Shown piece after piece: positions 16,242 to 25,722 of a DNA stretch of 64,000 bases. Both the position numbers and the translations under genes were made by a program. How positions within the stretch are numbered: the stretch's first letter is position 1; each line of letters begins with the position of its first letter. The notes beneath the pieces are model-generated. The model was not told the DNA's origin. It ran no database searches and saw only the letters and a list, made by a program, of their open reading frames with translations. Origin of the DNA: Cellulophaga sp. L1A9 (GTDB lineage: Bacteria; Bacteroidota; Bacteroidia; Flavobacteriales; Flavobacteriaceae); contig NZ_CP047027.1 in the NCBI RefSeq assembly GCF_009797025.1, positions 2,852,001-2,916,000 of the forward strand. Direction: 5' to 3'.

Positions 16242-19200
16242 ATGGAAATCAAAAAGGTTTTAGTAGCAAATAGGGGAGAAATAGCAATTCGTATTTTTAG
16301 AGCTTGTGTAGAAATAGGTATAAAAACAGTTGGGATTTACACCTATGAAGATCGGTATTCTTTACATAGGTATAAGGCAGATGAGTGCTACCAAATTGGA
16401 GAAGAGAACGAGCCTTTAAAACCATACTTAGATATTGATGCCATTATAAAAGTGGCAAAAGACAATGATATTGATGCCATTCACCCTGGTTACGGTTTTT
16501 TATCTGAAAATGCCAAATTTGCGCAAGCCTGTGAGGATAATGGGATCATTTTTATAGGACCTAAAGTTTCTGTTTTAAAAGCTTTAGGAGATAAGATTAT
16601 GGCAAAAGAGGTTGCTGTTGCTAATCATATTCCGGTAATACAAAGTAGTGATAAAGACTTAGTAACGGTTGAAATTGCACTGTCTGAAGCCAAACGTATT
16701 GGTTTTCCTGTAATGTTGAAAGCTGCGTCTGGTGGTGGAGGTCGCGGAATTCGGGTAATTAGAACTGAAGACGAATTAATAAAAGGATTTCCTGAAGCTC
16801 GAAGAGAATCCTTAAATGCTTTTGGCGATGACACGGTTTTCTTAGAAAAATTTGTAGAAAATCCGAAGCATATAGAAATACAAATTGTAGCCGATTTACA
16901 TGGGAACATAGTGCATTTGTATGAACGGGATTGTTCGGTGCAACGTCGCTACCAAAAAGTAATAGAATTTGCACCTTCTTTTGGATTGCCGCAAGAAACA
17001 TTAGATAGCCTGTATACGTATGCTATTAATATTTGTAAAGCGGTAAACTATAATAATATTGGTACGGTAGAATTTTTGGTAGATGATGATGGTAGCATCT
17101 ATTTTATTGAAGTAAACCCAAGAGTTCAGGTAGAGCATACGGTAACAGAAATGATTACTAATATCGATTTGATTAAAACGCAAATTTTTATTGCTGGCGG
17201 TTACAAATTATCAGATCAACAAATAAAAATAGAAAGTCAGGAATCTGTAAAAGTAACGGGGTATGCGTTGCAATGTAGAATTACTACAGAAGATCCTGCA
17301 AATGACTTTAAACCAGATTATGGAGTGGTAACTACCTATCGTAGTGCATCCGGTCTGGGGATTCGTTTAGATGCAGGTAGCGTATATCAAGGGGTGGTGA
17401 TTTCTCCATTCTTTGATTCTATGTTGGTAAAAGTATCTGCAATTAGTAGAACTTTAGATGGCTCTTGTAGAAAAATGCGTAGAGCATTAGCAGAATTCCG
17501 TATTCGTGGTGTAAAAACCAATATGGCTTTCTTAGATAATATTTTAAAACATCAGACCTTTAGAGATGGTGATGTTACGGTTAATTTTATTAAAAATGAA
17601 CCCAAACTTTTCGAATTTGTAGAGCCTCGAGATCGTGCGAATAAATTAGTACACTTTTTAGGTGATGTTATTGTCAATGGCAATCCTGATGTAAAAAAGA
17701 AAGATCCTAAGCATGTATTTTCAAAACCTATAATTCCTGCATACCCAAAATTTGATCCGTACCCAAAAGGGACAAAAGACTTATTGACGGAATTAGGACC
17801 AGAGAAATTCTCGGAGTGGCTAAAAAATGAAAAGAAAGTTCATTTTACAGACACGACTATGCGCGATGCACACCAAAGTTTGTTGGCAACACGGATGCGT
17901 ACTGTTGATATGATGAAAGTAGCAGAAGGTTATGCTAAAAATCATCCAGAAATTTTCAGTATGGAAGTTTGGGGTGGTGCTACTTTTGATGTTTGCTTGC
18001 GCTTTTTACAAGAAAACCCTTGGGAACGTTTAGCGAGTTTACGTAAGGCAATGCCAAATGTATTATTGCAAATGCTGATTAGAGGCTCTAACGGAGTTGG
18101 GTATACCGCATATCCCGATAATTTAATTCAGAAGTTTGTAGAGCAATCCTGGGAAACTGGAGTTGATGTGTTTAGGATTTTCGATTCCTTAAATTGGATG
18201 AAATCTATTGCACCTTGCATTGAACATGTGAGAACAAAAACAGATGGACTGGCAGAGGGTTCTCTTTGTTATACTGGAGATATATTAGATAAATCCAAAA
18301 CGAAGTACGATTTAAAATATTACGTTCAATTAGCAAAAGATATTGAAAATGCTGGGGCGCATATTTTAGGCGTAAAAGATATGGCAGGTTTGTTAAAACC
18401 TTATGCTGCCTATGAATTGATTTCTGCTTTAAAATCTGAAATCAATATCCCAATACATTTACATACCCACGATACATCATCAACACAAGCGGCAATGTAT
18501 TTAAAAGCAGTAGAAGCGGGTGTAGATGTTGTTGATGTTGCTTTAGGTGGATTATCAGGTTTAACCTCACAGCCTAATTTTAATTCGGTGGTTGAAATGC
18601 TTCGTTTTACAGAAAGAGCAAATATTTTAAATACGGAAAAATTAGCGGAGTATTCTAACTATTGGGAGACGGTACGTAATTACTACTATACTTTTGAGTC
18701 AGGTTTAAAATCAGGAACAGGAGAAGTGTATACGCATGAAATCCCTGGAGGGCAATACTCCAACTTAAAAGGACAAGCCATTGCTTTAGGTTTGGAAGAT
18801 AAATTCCCTGAGATTACTAAAATGTATGGTGAAGTAAATCAGCTTTTTGGTGATGTTATCAAAGTAACGCCGAGCTCTAAAGTAGTAGGTGATATGGCGC
18901 AATACATGATCAGTAACAGTTTAACTGTTGATGATGTATTGACCAAAGGAGAAGATATTTCATTCCCAGAATCAGTAAAGAGTTTCTTTAGAGGAGATTT
19001 AGGACAACCTGTTGGTGGGTTTCCAAAAGAGCTACAGAAAATCATCCTAAAAGATGAAATTCCGTATACCGAAAGACCAAACGCTCATTTAGAACCTATA
19101 GATTTTGATAAAGAGTTTAAATCTTTTAAAAGAAAGTTTAAAAAAGGAATGGGTAGAGATCTTGAGATCACAGATTTCTTATCTTATAAATTATATCCAA

Positions 19201-19694
19201 AGGTATTTACAGATGCATATAATAATCATGTAAAATATGGTAACGTAATGAATATACCTACCAAAAATTTCTTCTACGGGATGGAAATTGGAGAAGAGAT
19301 TATGGTAGAATTAGATCGGGGTAAAAATGTCCTTATCTCTTTAATGTTAAAAGGAGAACCAGATGAATCTGGTAATGTGAGTATTTATTTTAAAGTAAAT
19401 GGGCAATTGCGTAATGTGGTGGTAAAAGATACTTCTGTAAAAGTTACGAAAGTTGAAAATACAAAAGCAGATGCTGAAAATGTTAAACAAATAGGTGCAC
19501 CTTTGCAAGGTTTATTATCTACTGTTTTGGTAAAGAAAGGACAAGAAGTAAAACGGAACCAGCCTTTATTTGTTATTGAAGCCATGAAAATGGAAACTAC
19601 GGTTACGGCTACAGAAGAAGGAGTTGTAGAGAGTGTTCAATTGTCAGGGGGGTCTTTGGTAAATTCTGAAGATTTGGTCTTAACATTAAAATAA
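16242..19694 (+). CDS. pyc: Pyruvate carboxylase
   Basis: Biotin-dependent, ATP-driven carboxylation of pyruvate to oxaloacetate. The 1150-residue single chain has the usual order: biotin carboxylase domain (about 1-450, with ASGGGGRGIRVI as ATP-binding loop and EVNPRVQVEHTVTE as catalytic segment), carboxyltransferase domain (about 530-800, starting FTDTTMRDAHQSLLATRMRT-like sequence), PC tetramerisation region, and the biotinyl domain with acceptor Lys1116 in EAMKMETT. It is separated from ppc downstream by a terminator, so the two are neighbours, not an operon. Confidence 0.98.
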   Translation: MEIKKVLVANRGEIAIRIFRACVEIGIKTVGIYTYEDRYSLHRYKADECYQIGEENEPLKPYLDIDAIIKVAKDNDIDAIHPGYGFLSENAKFAQACEDNGIIFIGPKVSVLKALGDKIMAKEVAVANHIPVIQSSDKDLVTVEIALSEAKRIGFPVMLKAASGGGGRGIRVIRTEDELIKGFPEARRESLNAFGDDTVFLEKFVENPKHIEIQIVADLHGNIVHLYERDCSVQRRYQKVIEFAPSFGLPQETLDSLYTYAINICKAVNYNNIGTVEFLVDDDGSIYFIEVNPRVQVEHTVTEMITNIDLIKTQIFIAGGYKLSDQQIKIESQESVKVTGYALQCRITTEDPANDFKPDYGVVTTYRSASGLGIRLDAGSVYQGVVISPFFDSMLVKVSAISRTLDGSCRKMRRALAEFRIRGVKTNMAFLDNILKHQTFRDGDVTVNFIKNEPKLFEFVEPRDRANKLVHFLGDVIVNGNPDVKKKDPKHVFSKPIIPAYPKFDPYPKGTKDLLTELGPEKFSEWLKNEKKVHFTDTTMRDAHQSLLATRMRTVDMMKVAEGYAKNHPEIFSMEVWGGATFDVCLRFLQENPWERLASLRKAMPNVLLQMLIRGSNGVGYTAYPDNLIQKFVEQSWETGVDVFRIFDSLNWMKSIAPCIEHVRTKTDGLAEGSLCYTGDILDKSKTKYDLKYYVQLAKDIENAGAHILGVKDMAGLLKPYAAYELISALKSEINIPIHLHTHDTSSTQAAMYLKAVEAGVDVVDVALGGLSGLTSQPNFNSVVEMLRFTERANILNTEKLAEYSNYWETVRNYYYTFESGLKSGTGEVYTHEIPGGQYSNLKGQAIALGLEDKFPEITKMYGEVNQLFGDVIKVTPSSKVVGDMAQYMISNSLTVDDVLTKGEDISFPESVKSFFRGDLGQPVGGFPKELQKIILKDEIPYTERPNAHLEPIDFDKEFKSFKRKFKKGMGRDLEITDFLSYKLYPKVFTDAYNNHVKYGNVMNIPTKNFFYGMEIGEEIMVELDRGKNVLISLMLKGEPDESGNVSIYFKVNGQLRNVVVKDTSVKVTKVENTKADAENVKQIGAPLQGLLSTVLVKKGQEVKRNQPLFVIEAMKMETTVTATEEGVVESVQLSGGSLVNSEDLVLTLK

Positions 19695-19713
19695 AGGTTT
19701 AAGTATAAAGTAT

Positions 19714-19750
19714 AATTCCCTTTCTCTACTTTAGCTAAAGGGAATTTTCT
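19714..19750 (+). terminator. Intrinsic terminator behind pyc
   Basis: Inverted repeat AATTCCCTTT (19714-19723) with AAAGGGAATT (19737-19746), a 13-base loop and a short T-rich tail. Confidence 0.7.
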
Positions 19751-19826
19751 AAGTCTGCCAATTAAAATGAGGGCAGATTTAAATGAAGTGATAAAAAGAA
19801 TTTTTACGTTTAGTTAGCTATAATAT

Positions 19827-22373
19827 ATGAAAGAAGTACAGCGCTTAGAAGAATTTAAGAAATCGGTAAACAATAAGTTTAATGTTTACAATAGTTTGTT
19901 TTTAAACTTGCCTTACCGAAATATAGAAAATGTGGGCATGGTTCTTCCTTTAATGTTAGATCAATGTCAAAAAGGATTGAAATCTGGGCAGAATCCGAAA
20001 GAAATTTTAGAGGCTTTCTTTGAGAATTTTATGGCGATAGATTCAGAAAAAGAACGAATTGATTTTATGTTTCGCATCATTCAATATGTAGAACGTCAAG
20101 TGGTATTGTATGATAGTGTTGAGGATGCAGCATTTCCGAAAATATATAAGCATAGCAATAATCTAGCAATTAAGGATTATTTTGAGTTGGTTGATAAGAA
20201 TAAGAGTTGGGATAAAATTTCAGATCATTTGTCTAATTTTAGTGCGCGTTTAGTATTAACAGCGCACCCGACACAGTTTTATACTCCCGCTATTTTAGAT
20301 ATCATTACAGAACTAAGAACACTTATTCTAGAAGATAAAATAGATGATATTGATATCATCCTGCAGCAATTGGGACTTACTTCTTTAATTAATTCTAAGA
20401 AGCCTACGCCGTTAGATGAAGCTAAAAACATCATCTATATCTTACGTAATGTGTATTATGATGCCGTAGGAGAGCTATATGCATACTTAAAAAGTAATAT
20501 CAATAATTCAGAATTTGAGAACTACAACATCATGAAATTAGGTTTCTGGCCTGGAGGTGATCGTGATGGTAATCCATTCGTTACAGCAGATATTACTAAT
20601 GATGTAGCAGATGAATTGCGTATTACATTAATGAAATGTTATTACAACGATTTAAAAAAGCTTCAAAAGAAACTTACGTTTAGTGGTCTTCAAGATGATA
20701 TTAATAAGTTAAGAGCTAGTCTGTATACTGCCATGTTTAACCCAAAGAAACGGGTAGGCTATCAAGAAATCATTTCTCCATTAACACACATAAGAACTGT
20801 TTTAGTAGAAAGGTATCATTCCTTATATCTAGAGGAGCTTGATCATTTTATAGATAAAGTGAAGATATTTAAAACGCATTTTGCTACACTTGATATCCGT
20901 CAGGATCACAGCATGCATACTACGGTGATTACAGAAATATTGACAAGAAACGGTTTAATTAAAGAAAGTTTAGATGAGCTTTCTGAGAAAGAACTAATCG
21001 ATATTCTTTTACATGAAAAGCTTAAGTTGAAGATTTTTGATTACAATGAAGATATTACCCAAGAAACAATTAAGAATGTCTTGCAACTAAAATCTATTCA
21101 GGAAAAGAATGGTGAGGATGGCTGTAATCGTTATATCATCAGTAACTCTGAAGATATTTTTTCTGTATTATTTGTATTTGCATTATTTAGATGGTGTGGA
21201 TGGGATGCGAAAAAAATAAGTTTTGATATTGTTCCTCTTTTCGAAACAATGAAAGGGATGGAAGAATCTGAAGTAATCATGCAGCGCTTGTTTGATATGC
21301 CAGAGTATATGGCACATGTGAAACAACGTTCAGAAAAACAAACCATGATGTTAGGGTTTTCGGATGGAACCAAAGATGGTGGGTATTTAAAAGCCAACTG
21401 GTCTATCTTGAAAACAAAAGAAAGCTTATCCGGAGTGTGTGCTAAAAACAACATTAAAGCCATTTTCTTTGATGGTCGTGGTGGCCCACCAGCACGTGGT
21501 GGAGGAAAAACACACCGTTTTTACGCAGCACAAACTAAAGATATTGCTAATAATGAAATTCAATTAACGATACAAGGGCAAACAATTACAAGTACCTATG
21601 GTACCAAAGAACAGTTTGTTTATAATTGTGAGCAGCTCTTAACTGCAGGGTTGTCTAATAGTTTTTATGGTGATAAAAATGTAATCACTAAAGATCAAAG
21701 ACAGCTTATTGAGCAACTATCTGATTTAAGTTTTGAAAAGTATGATGCCCTTAAGCATCACGATAAGTTTATGTCGTATTTAGAGAATATGAGCACGCTT
21801 AAATATTATACTAAAGCAAACATAGGAAGTAGACCTGGCAAACGTGGTAATAAAGCTAAATTAGAACTTTCAGATCTTAGGGCTATTTCTTTTGTAGGTT
21901 CTTGGAGTCAGTTAAAACAAAATGTTCCTGGATATTTTGGACTAGGAACGGCGATTAAGACTATGAAAGATAAAGGTAGGATGGAAGAGGTAAAAGGCCT
22001 TTATGAAAACGTACCCGTATTTAGAGCTTTAATGTCTAATAGTATGATGGCTTTATCTAAATGTTATTTTGAATTAACGGCGTACATGAGAGAAGATGAG
22101 GAATATGGCGATTTCTGGATCATTCTTAAAAATGAATATGACCTTTCTAAAGAGATGCTTTTAGAAATTTCAGGGATGGAAATTTTAATGGAAAAAGAAG
22201 CTATTTCACGCGAATCTATTAAAATTCGTGAGAATATTGTGTTGCCATTGTTAGTGATCCAGCAGTATGCATTACAAAAAATAGGTGAAGAATCTACATT
22301 TAAGGAATTGTATGAAAAAATAGTAACACGTTCGCTTTATGGAAATATTAATGCGAGTCGTAATTCAGCTTAA
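19827..22373 (+). CDS. ppc: Phosphoenolpyruvate carboxylase
   Basis: Carboxylates PEP with bicarbonate to oxaloacetate. The 848-residue protein is near the short end of the family. Catalytic His147 lies in LTAHPTQ (Gln where many family members have Glu), the PEP-binding loop in FFDGRGGPPARGGGK, and the second loop in SRPGKRGNK; WPGGDRDGNPFV is also present. It has its own terminator. Together with pyc it gives two routes that refill the TCA cycle by fixing inorganic carbon. Confidence 0.96.
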   Translation: MKEVQRLEEFKKSVNNKFNVYNSLFLNLPYRNIENVGMVLPLMLDQCQKGLKSGQNPKEILEAFFENFMAIDSEKERIDFMFRIIQYVERQVVLYDSVEDAAFPKIYKHSNNLAIKDYFELVDKNKSWDKISDHLSNFSARLVLTAHPTQFYTPAILDIITELRTLILEDKIDDIDIILQQLGLTSLINSKKPTPLDEAKNIIYILRNVYYDAVGELYAYLKSNINNSEFENYNIMKLGFWPGGDRDGNPFVTADITNDVADELRITLMKCYYNDLKKLQKKLTFSGLQDDINKLRASLYTAMFNPKKRVGYQEIISPLTHIRTVLVERYHSLYLEELDHFIDKVKIFKTHFATLDIRQDHSMHTTVITEILTRNGLIKESLDELSEKELIDILLHEKLKLKIFDYNEDITQETIKNVLQLKSIQEKNGEDGCNRYIISNSEDIFSVLFVFALFRWCGWDAKKISFDIVPLFETMKGMEESEVIMQRLFDMPEYMAHVKQRSEKQTMMLGFSDGTKDGGYLKANWSILKTKESLSGVCAKNNIKAIFFDGRGGPPARGGGKTHRFYAAQTKDIANNEIQLTIQGQTITSTYGTKEQFVYNCEQLLTAGLSNSFYGDKNVITKDQRQLIEQLSDLSFEKYDALKHHDKFMSYLENMSTLKYYTKANIGSRPGKRGNKAKLELSDLRAISFVGSWSQLKQNVPGYFGLGTAIKTMKDKGRMEEVKGLYENVPVFRALMSNSMMALSKCYFELTAYMREDEEYGDFWIILKNEYDLSKEMLLEISGMEILMEKEAISRESIKIRENIVLPLLVIQQYALQKIGEESTFKELYEKIVTRSLYGNINASRNSA

Positions 22374-22397
22374 TCGTACTGATTTATAATTTTATTT

Positions 22398-22431
22398 AAA
22401 CCTGTAGCCTTTTAAAGGGTACAGGTTTTTT
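22398..22431 (+). terminator. Intrinsic terminator behind ppc
   Basis: Stem AAACCTGTA/TACAGGTTT (22398-22406 with 22420-22428), inner CCTT/AAGG pairing possible, followed by a T tract. A TATCTTTA box just after it could start the next gene. Confidence 0.85.
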
Positions 22432-22442
22432 ATCTTTAAGCC

Positions 22443-23120
22443 ATGTCTAAAAAAGTATTTCTTCACACCCATCCCTATGAACCCTTCCTGTTTCAAGATG
22501 CAACGAAGCTAATTGTGGGTACATTGCCTCCACCAAGGTTTACGATGGGAGCGTTAAAAGAAGGAGATGTAAATTTTTGTTATGGTAGTAGAGATGGGCA
22601 ATTATGGCCTATTTTAGATCGAATTTTTGAACTGGATTTATTGTTTGAAAATTCGGAGACAGCAGTACAACAAAGACAAGAATTTTTAAGACGACAAAAA
22701 ATAGGCATTTGTGATATTGTAGAAAGTGCAGAGCGCATAAAGATTGATGCCTCCGATTTAGGAATGCAGAACATTAAATTACGTAATCTTATTGGGTATC
22801 TAAAACAATACCCTAATGTAGATACCTTATTATTTACAGGAGGAAATAGTAAAAACGGACCAGAATATTTTTTTAGAAAGCACTTAAAAGAGCAGCAATT
22901 AAAGTTTGAAGTCTTGTCTGATATTGTGCCGCGCATCCATCAGTTTCATTTGGGAGAAAGATGTATTAAAACAGTATCCTTAACGGCACCATCAGGAGCA
23001 GCCAATAGAGCTGTGGGTGGTTTGGATGCTTATAAAATGATGAAAAGTAAAAACCCGGAATTCAATACCATTGATTTCCGGGTTTTACAGTATAGACAAT
23101 TTTTAAAAAACGATGTTTAA
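22443..23120 (+). CDS. Uracil-DNA glycosylase superfamily protein
   Basis: A 225-residue protein of the UDG fold, closest in pattern to the hypoxanthine-DNA-glycosylase-like group (family 6). Visible motifs: GTLPPPRF as motif 1 (about 27-34), CYGSRDGQLWPIL (about 46-58) in the usual place of YGxxxNxFW, ICDIVESAER, and TAPSGAANRAVGG as motif 2 (about 181-193). The Asn of motif 1 and Pro-Ser-Pro of motif 2 are altered, so substrate specificity is open. Its 3' end carries a hairpin that serves as terminator for the convergent lipoprotein gene; the two stop codons overlap. Confidence 0.7.
   Translation: MSKKVFLHTHPYEPFLFQDATKLIVGTLPPPRFTMGALKEGDVNFCYGSRDGQLWPILDRIFELDLLFENSETAVQQRQEFLRRQKIGICDIVESAERIKIDASDLGMQNIKLRNLIGYLKQYPNVDTLLFTGGNSKNGPEYFFRKHLKEQQLKFEVLSDIVPRIHQFHLGERCIKTVSLTAPSGAANRAVGGLDAYKMMKSKNPEFNTIDFRVLQYRQFLKNDV
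23051..23085 (-). terminator. Terminator inside a coding sequence
   Basis: A 16-bp stem with one mismatch (23051-23066 with 23070-23085), loop of three. On the minus strand it ends in TTTTTACTTTTC, so it should terminate the lipoprotein gene that stops at 23117, although all of its bases lie in codons of the opposing UDG-like gene. Confidence 0.7.
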
Positions 23121-24538
23121 GGCATTGTTCTGTTTACCGTTATTGCATTAGATAAATCAAAGCATCCATCTAAATCATTTGCATTCATGCCAACTTCGGC
23201 ACCTGTTAATCCGTCTTCATAACGTAAATACCAGATTAAACATACGCCAACTCCTGCGCCATCAAAATCGACACCTTCAACAGCTTCCAATGTAGGAGGC
23301 ATGCCTAAAATTTTGCCATCACTATCTGTTATCACGTAGGTGCTCAATGATCCACTCACATCAGTAGCGTCTAAGGTAATCCCAGAAACGAAATCTGATG
23401 TTCCATCGATGGTAAAGTTATAAGGACCGCCAGAAAGCACACCAGCTTCTGTCTTACTTCTAGTTACCGATAAGGCGTTAGATAGGTCAAAATCTCCTTC
23501 TAAATCATTTGCATTCATGCCTACTTCTGCTCCAGTAATGCTACCGTTATAACTTAGATGCCATATGAAACAAACCCCAGCACCAGCACCATCAAAATTG
23601 ACACCTTCAACAGCTTCTAGAGTTGGCGGTAATCCTAAGATATTTCCTTGATCATCTGTAATGATCCAAGAATTATTCTCACCAGATACATGTGCACTAT
23701 CTAAAGAGATTCCTGAAACCATATCAGCAGTTCCATCAATACAAAATTCATAAGGGCCACCAGTTAGTACTCCTGCATTAACTCCTTGCGTTCTAGTAAC
23801 CATAACTGAATTTGAAAGGCTAAAACATCCCTCTAGATCATTTGCATTCATACCCACTTCAGCACCTGTTAATCCATCTTCATAGCGTAAATACCAAATA
23901 AAGCAAACACCAGCACCTGCAGCATCAAAATCTACTCCTTCTACAGCCTCTAATGTTGGTGGCATTCCTAGGATGTTTCCATCTGCGTCTGTAATTACAT
24001 AAATACTATTACTTCCGCTAGAATCACTACTATCTAAACTTAACCCTGTAACCATATCAGGTGTTCCGTCCACGGTAAATTCATAAGGACCACCAGTTAA
24101 TACACCTGCGTTCGTTTTATTTCTAGTTACCATTATTGAATTAGAAAGATCAAACGTTCCGTTTAAGTTAGCTGTGTTCATGCCTACTTCAGCGCCAGTT
24201 AAGCCGTCTTCATAGCGTAAATACCAGATAAAACATACACCAGCTCCAGCAGCGTCAAAATCTACACCTTCTACATCCGCTACGGTTGGTGGTAGGCCTA
24301 AGATATTTCCTTGATCATCTGTAATAACCCAAGTACTATTGGTCCCCATGGCATCGGAGTCGTCTACAGTTATACCGCTTACCATATCTGCTACACCATC
24401 TACACAAAAGGTAAAAGGACCACCGGCGATAGAACCGGCTGCAGGAATTATCTGAAGTTCTTGATTGTCATCATCGTCATCACAACTAGTAAATGCCAAG
24501 GCGAGAATCATGCTTGTAATTAAATAGATTTTTTTCAT
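23117..24538 (-). CDS. Lipoprotein with four tandem 110-residue repeats
   Basis: A 473-residue surface-type lipoprotein. The signal ends in the lipobox AFTSC (Cys19) followed by five Asp. From about residue 33 it consists of four repeats of 110-111 residues; the GGP(F/Y) marks sit at 39, 149, 260 and 370. Each unit reads GGP.F..DG..D.VSG, W/YVIT, NILG(L/M)PPT, EGVxFD, GVCxIWxLxY, TGAEVGMN and DLSN. Units 1 and 3 resemble each other more than units 2 and 4, an A-B-A-B order. I know similar repeats from other flavobacterial secreted proteins, but no function. Acidic, Cys-containing and probably beta-rich. Confidence 0.85.
   Translation of the reverse strand: MKKIYLITSMILALAFTSCDDDDDNQELQIIPAAGSIAGGPFTFCVDGVADMVSGITVDDSDAMGTNSTWVITDDQGNILGLPPTVADVEGVDFDAAGAGVCFIWYLRYEDGLTGAEVGMNTANLNGTFDLSNSIMVTRNKTNAGVLTGGPYEFTVDGTPDMVTGLSLDSSDSSGSNSIYVITDADGNILGMPPTLEAVEGVDFDAAGAGVCFIWYLRYEDGLTGAEVGMNANDLEGCFSLSNSVMVTRTQGVNAGVLTGGPYEFCIDGTADMVSGISLDSAHVSGENNSWIITDDQGNILGLPPTLEAVEGVNFDGAGAGVCFIWHLSYNGSITGAEVGMNANDLEGDFDLSNALSVTRSKTEAGVLSGGPYNFTIDGTSDFVSGITLDATDVSGSLSTYVITDSDGKILGMPPTLEAVEGVDFDGAGVGVCLIWYLRYEDGLTGAEVGMNANDLDGCFDLSNAITVNRTMP
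23120..24442 (-). repeat. Four-unit protein-coding tandem repeat, about 330 bp per unit
   Basis: The four units (residues about 33-142, 143-252, 253-362 and 363-473) are also similar at DNA level, but with many silent changes, so the duplication is not recent. Type A units (1, 3) have FC(V/I)DG and WxITDDQGNILGLPP; type B units (2, 4) have F(T)xDG, YVITDxDGxILGMPP and a Cys in GCF. Confidence 0.85.
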
Positions 24539-24706
24539 TTTTCTTATATTTTTAGGTTAATACAAATGAAGTGAACCTATTCGGTTATAAAATCACGCGG
24601 AGTTAAACTTACTGTGATACTTTCGGGATATTTTAATTGCTGATAATCAAATAATTAAATAGATTATTTTTTTAAATGGATCAATAAGGTAGGCCGTTAT
24701 AACTAT

Positions 24707-24744
24707 AAAACCCCAGAATTTAATAGTATTAATTTTGGGGTTTT
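24707..24744 (-). terminator. Intrinsic terminator behind the outer-membrane protein gene
   Basis: Stem AAAACCCCAGAATT (24707-24720) with AATTTTGGGGTTTT (24731-24744), one G-T pair, loop of ten. It lies between the end of the barrel gene and the start of the repeat lipoprotein gene. Confidence 0.75.
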
Positions 24745-24770
24745 TAGTATAAAATCTATCACGTGCTATA

Positions 24771-25631
24771 TTAAAATTCAACAGATAGGCCAAGTGAAAA
24801 AGTGGCACCATCATAAATATTTTTTCTACTTACTAATAGGTCTGTATAATCAGAGTATTCTGCAACTACACTATATTTCTCGTTTAGTTTGTATACACCA
24901 TTAAAGGCAAATGAGGTAAATGTAGTTCCTTCGCCATATAAGAACGATGCGTTTTGATTGCCATTATCTTTTGAATCTAATTTTTCTTGAATTTTTAGTT
25001 TTCCGATAAGATAAAATTTATCTAAAAATAGGTGACCCAATTCTGCTCCAGCTTGAAACTGATTACTGAAGGATTCAGTTCTAAAGTTTACACCAGAATA
25101 AATGCTACCATAAGTTTTTCCGTTTGGAAAAGAATGTGAGGCAATGATATTTGTCCATATGTTAAACTCACCATCAGAAGTAGGTAGGTTTATAGTGTTT
25201 ATCTGTCCAAAATCATCAGCTTCTTTTGCTGTCGCAAAGTTGACGCCATCATTAGTAGGGATGTCAAAATCAACTTGTATAGCAATGGGACTTTCTTTGA
25301 ATATTTTATATTTAAAACCTAGTTTAATACTTCCTACACCTGCAACGGTTTCCGTGGTGCTGAAATTATTTAAAACAAGTGCGGGGATGGATAAGATGCT
25401 TGTAAAACGATTTGTTATACCATACTCACCATATAATGAAAGGCTTTGGCTGTTAAATGTACTACCTTGATCAGAGAGGGCTCCTGTGGTCGTGTAATAA
25501 TCGTGTGAAGAAAAAGTAGAAGCAGTAACTTGACCATAAAACCCTTTAGCTTCCCTAGTCCAACCACTTTGTGCGTTACTTTTAAATGTTATCAAGAATA
25601 ATATAAAGCTTATTAATAGTATATTTTTCAT
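24771..25631 (-). CDS. Outer-membrane beta-barrel protein
   Basis: A 286-residue exported protein: signal peptide with cleavage after SNA (about residue 20), then alternating amphipathic strands (LSLYGEYGITNRFTSIL, GSIKLGFKYKIF, IAIQVDFDIP, FTSFAFNGVYKL, YSVVAEYSDYTDLL) and a C-terminal strand ending in Phe (GLSVEF), as in integral barrels. The arrangement is reminiscent of MetA/phenol-degradation-type transporters, but I cannot assign a substrate. A terminator follows, so it is probably monocistronic. Confidence 0.65.
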   Translation of the reverse strand: MKNILLISFILFLITFKSNAQSGWTREAKGFYGQVTASTFSSHDYYTTTGALSDQGSTFNSQSLSLYGEYGITNRFTSILSIPALVLNNFSTTETVAGVGSIKLGFKYKIFKESPIAIQVDFDIPTNDGVNFATAKEADDFGQINTINLPTSDGEFNIWTNIIASHSFPNGKTYGSIYSGVNFRTESFSNQFQAGAELGHLFLDKFYLIGKLKIQEKLDSKDNGNQNASFLYGEGTTFTSFAFNGVYKLNEKYSVVAEYSDYTDLLVSRKNIYDGATFSLGLSVEF

Positions 25632-25722
25632 AGCTGCTTTTTTATTTTTTAAAAGAACACCTTTGAAGAGCTACAAGAATAATTTCCGGTAGCCAGACAA
25701 AGGTGCAACCTAAAAATTGTAA

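Noticed and set aside
23120..24442. CRISPR or DNA satellite
   Set aside because: The repeat unit is about 330 bp, in frame and protein-coding; no short spaced repeats of CRISPR type occur anywhere in the window.
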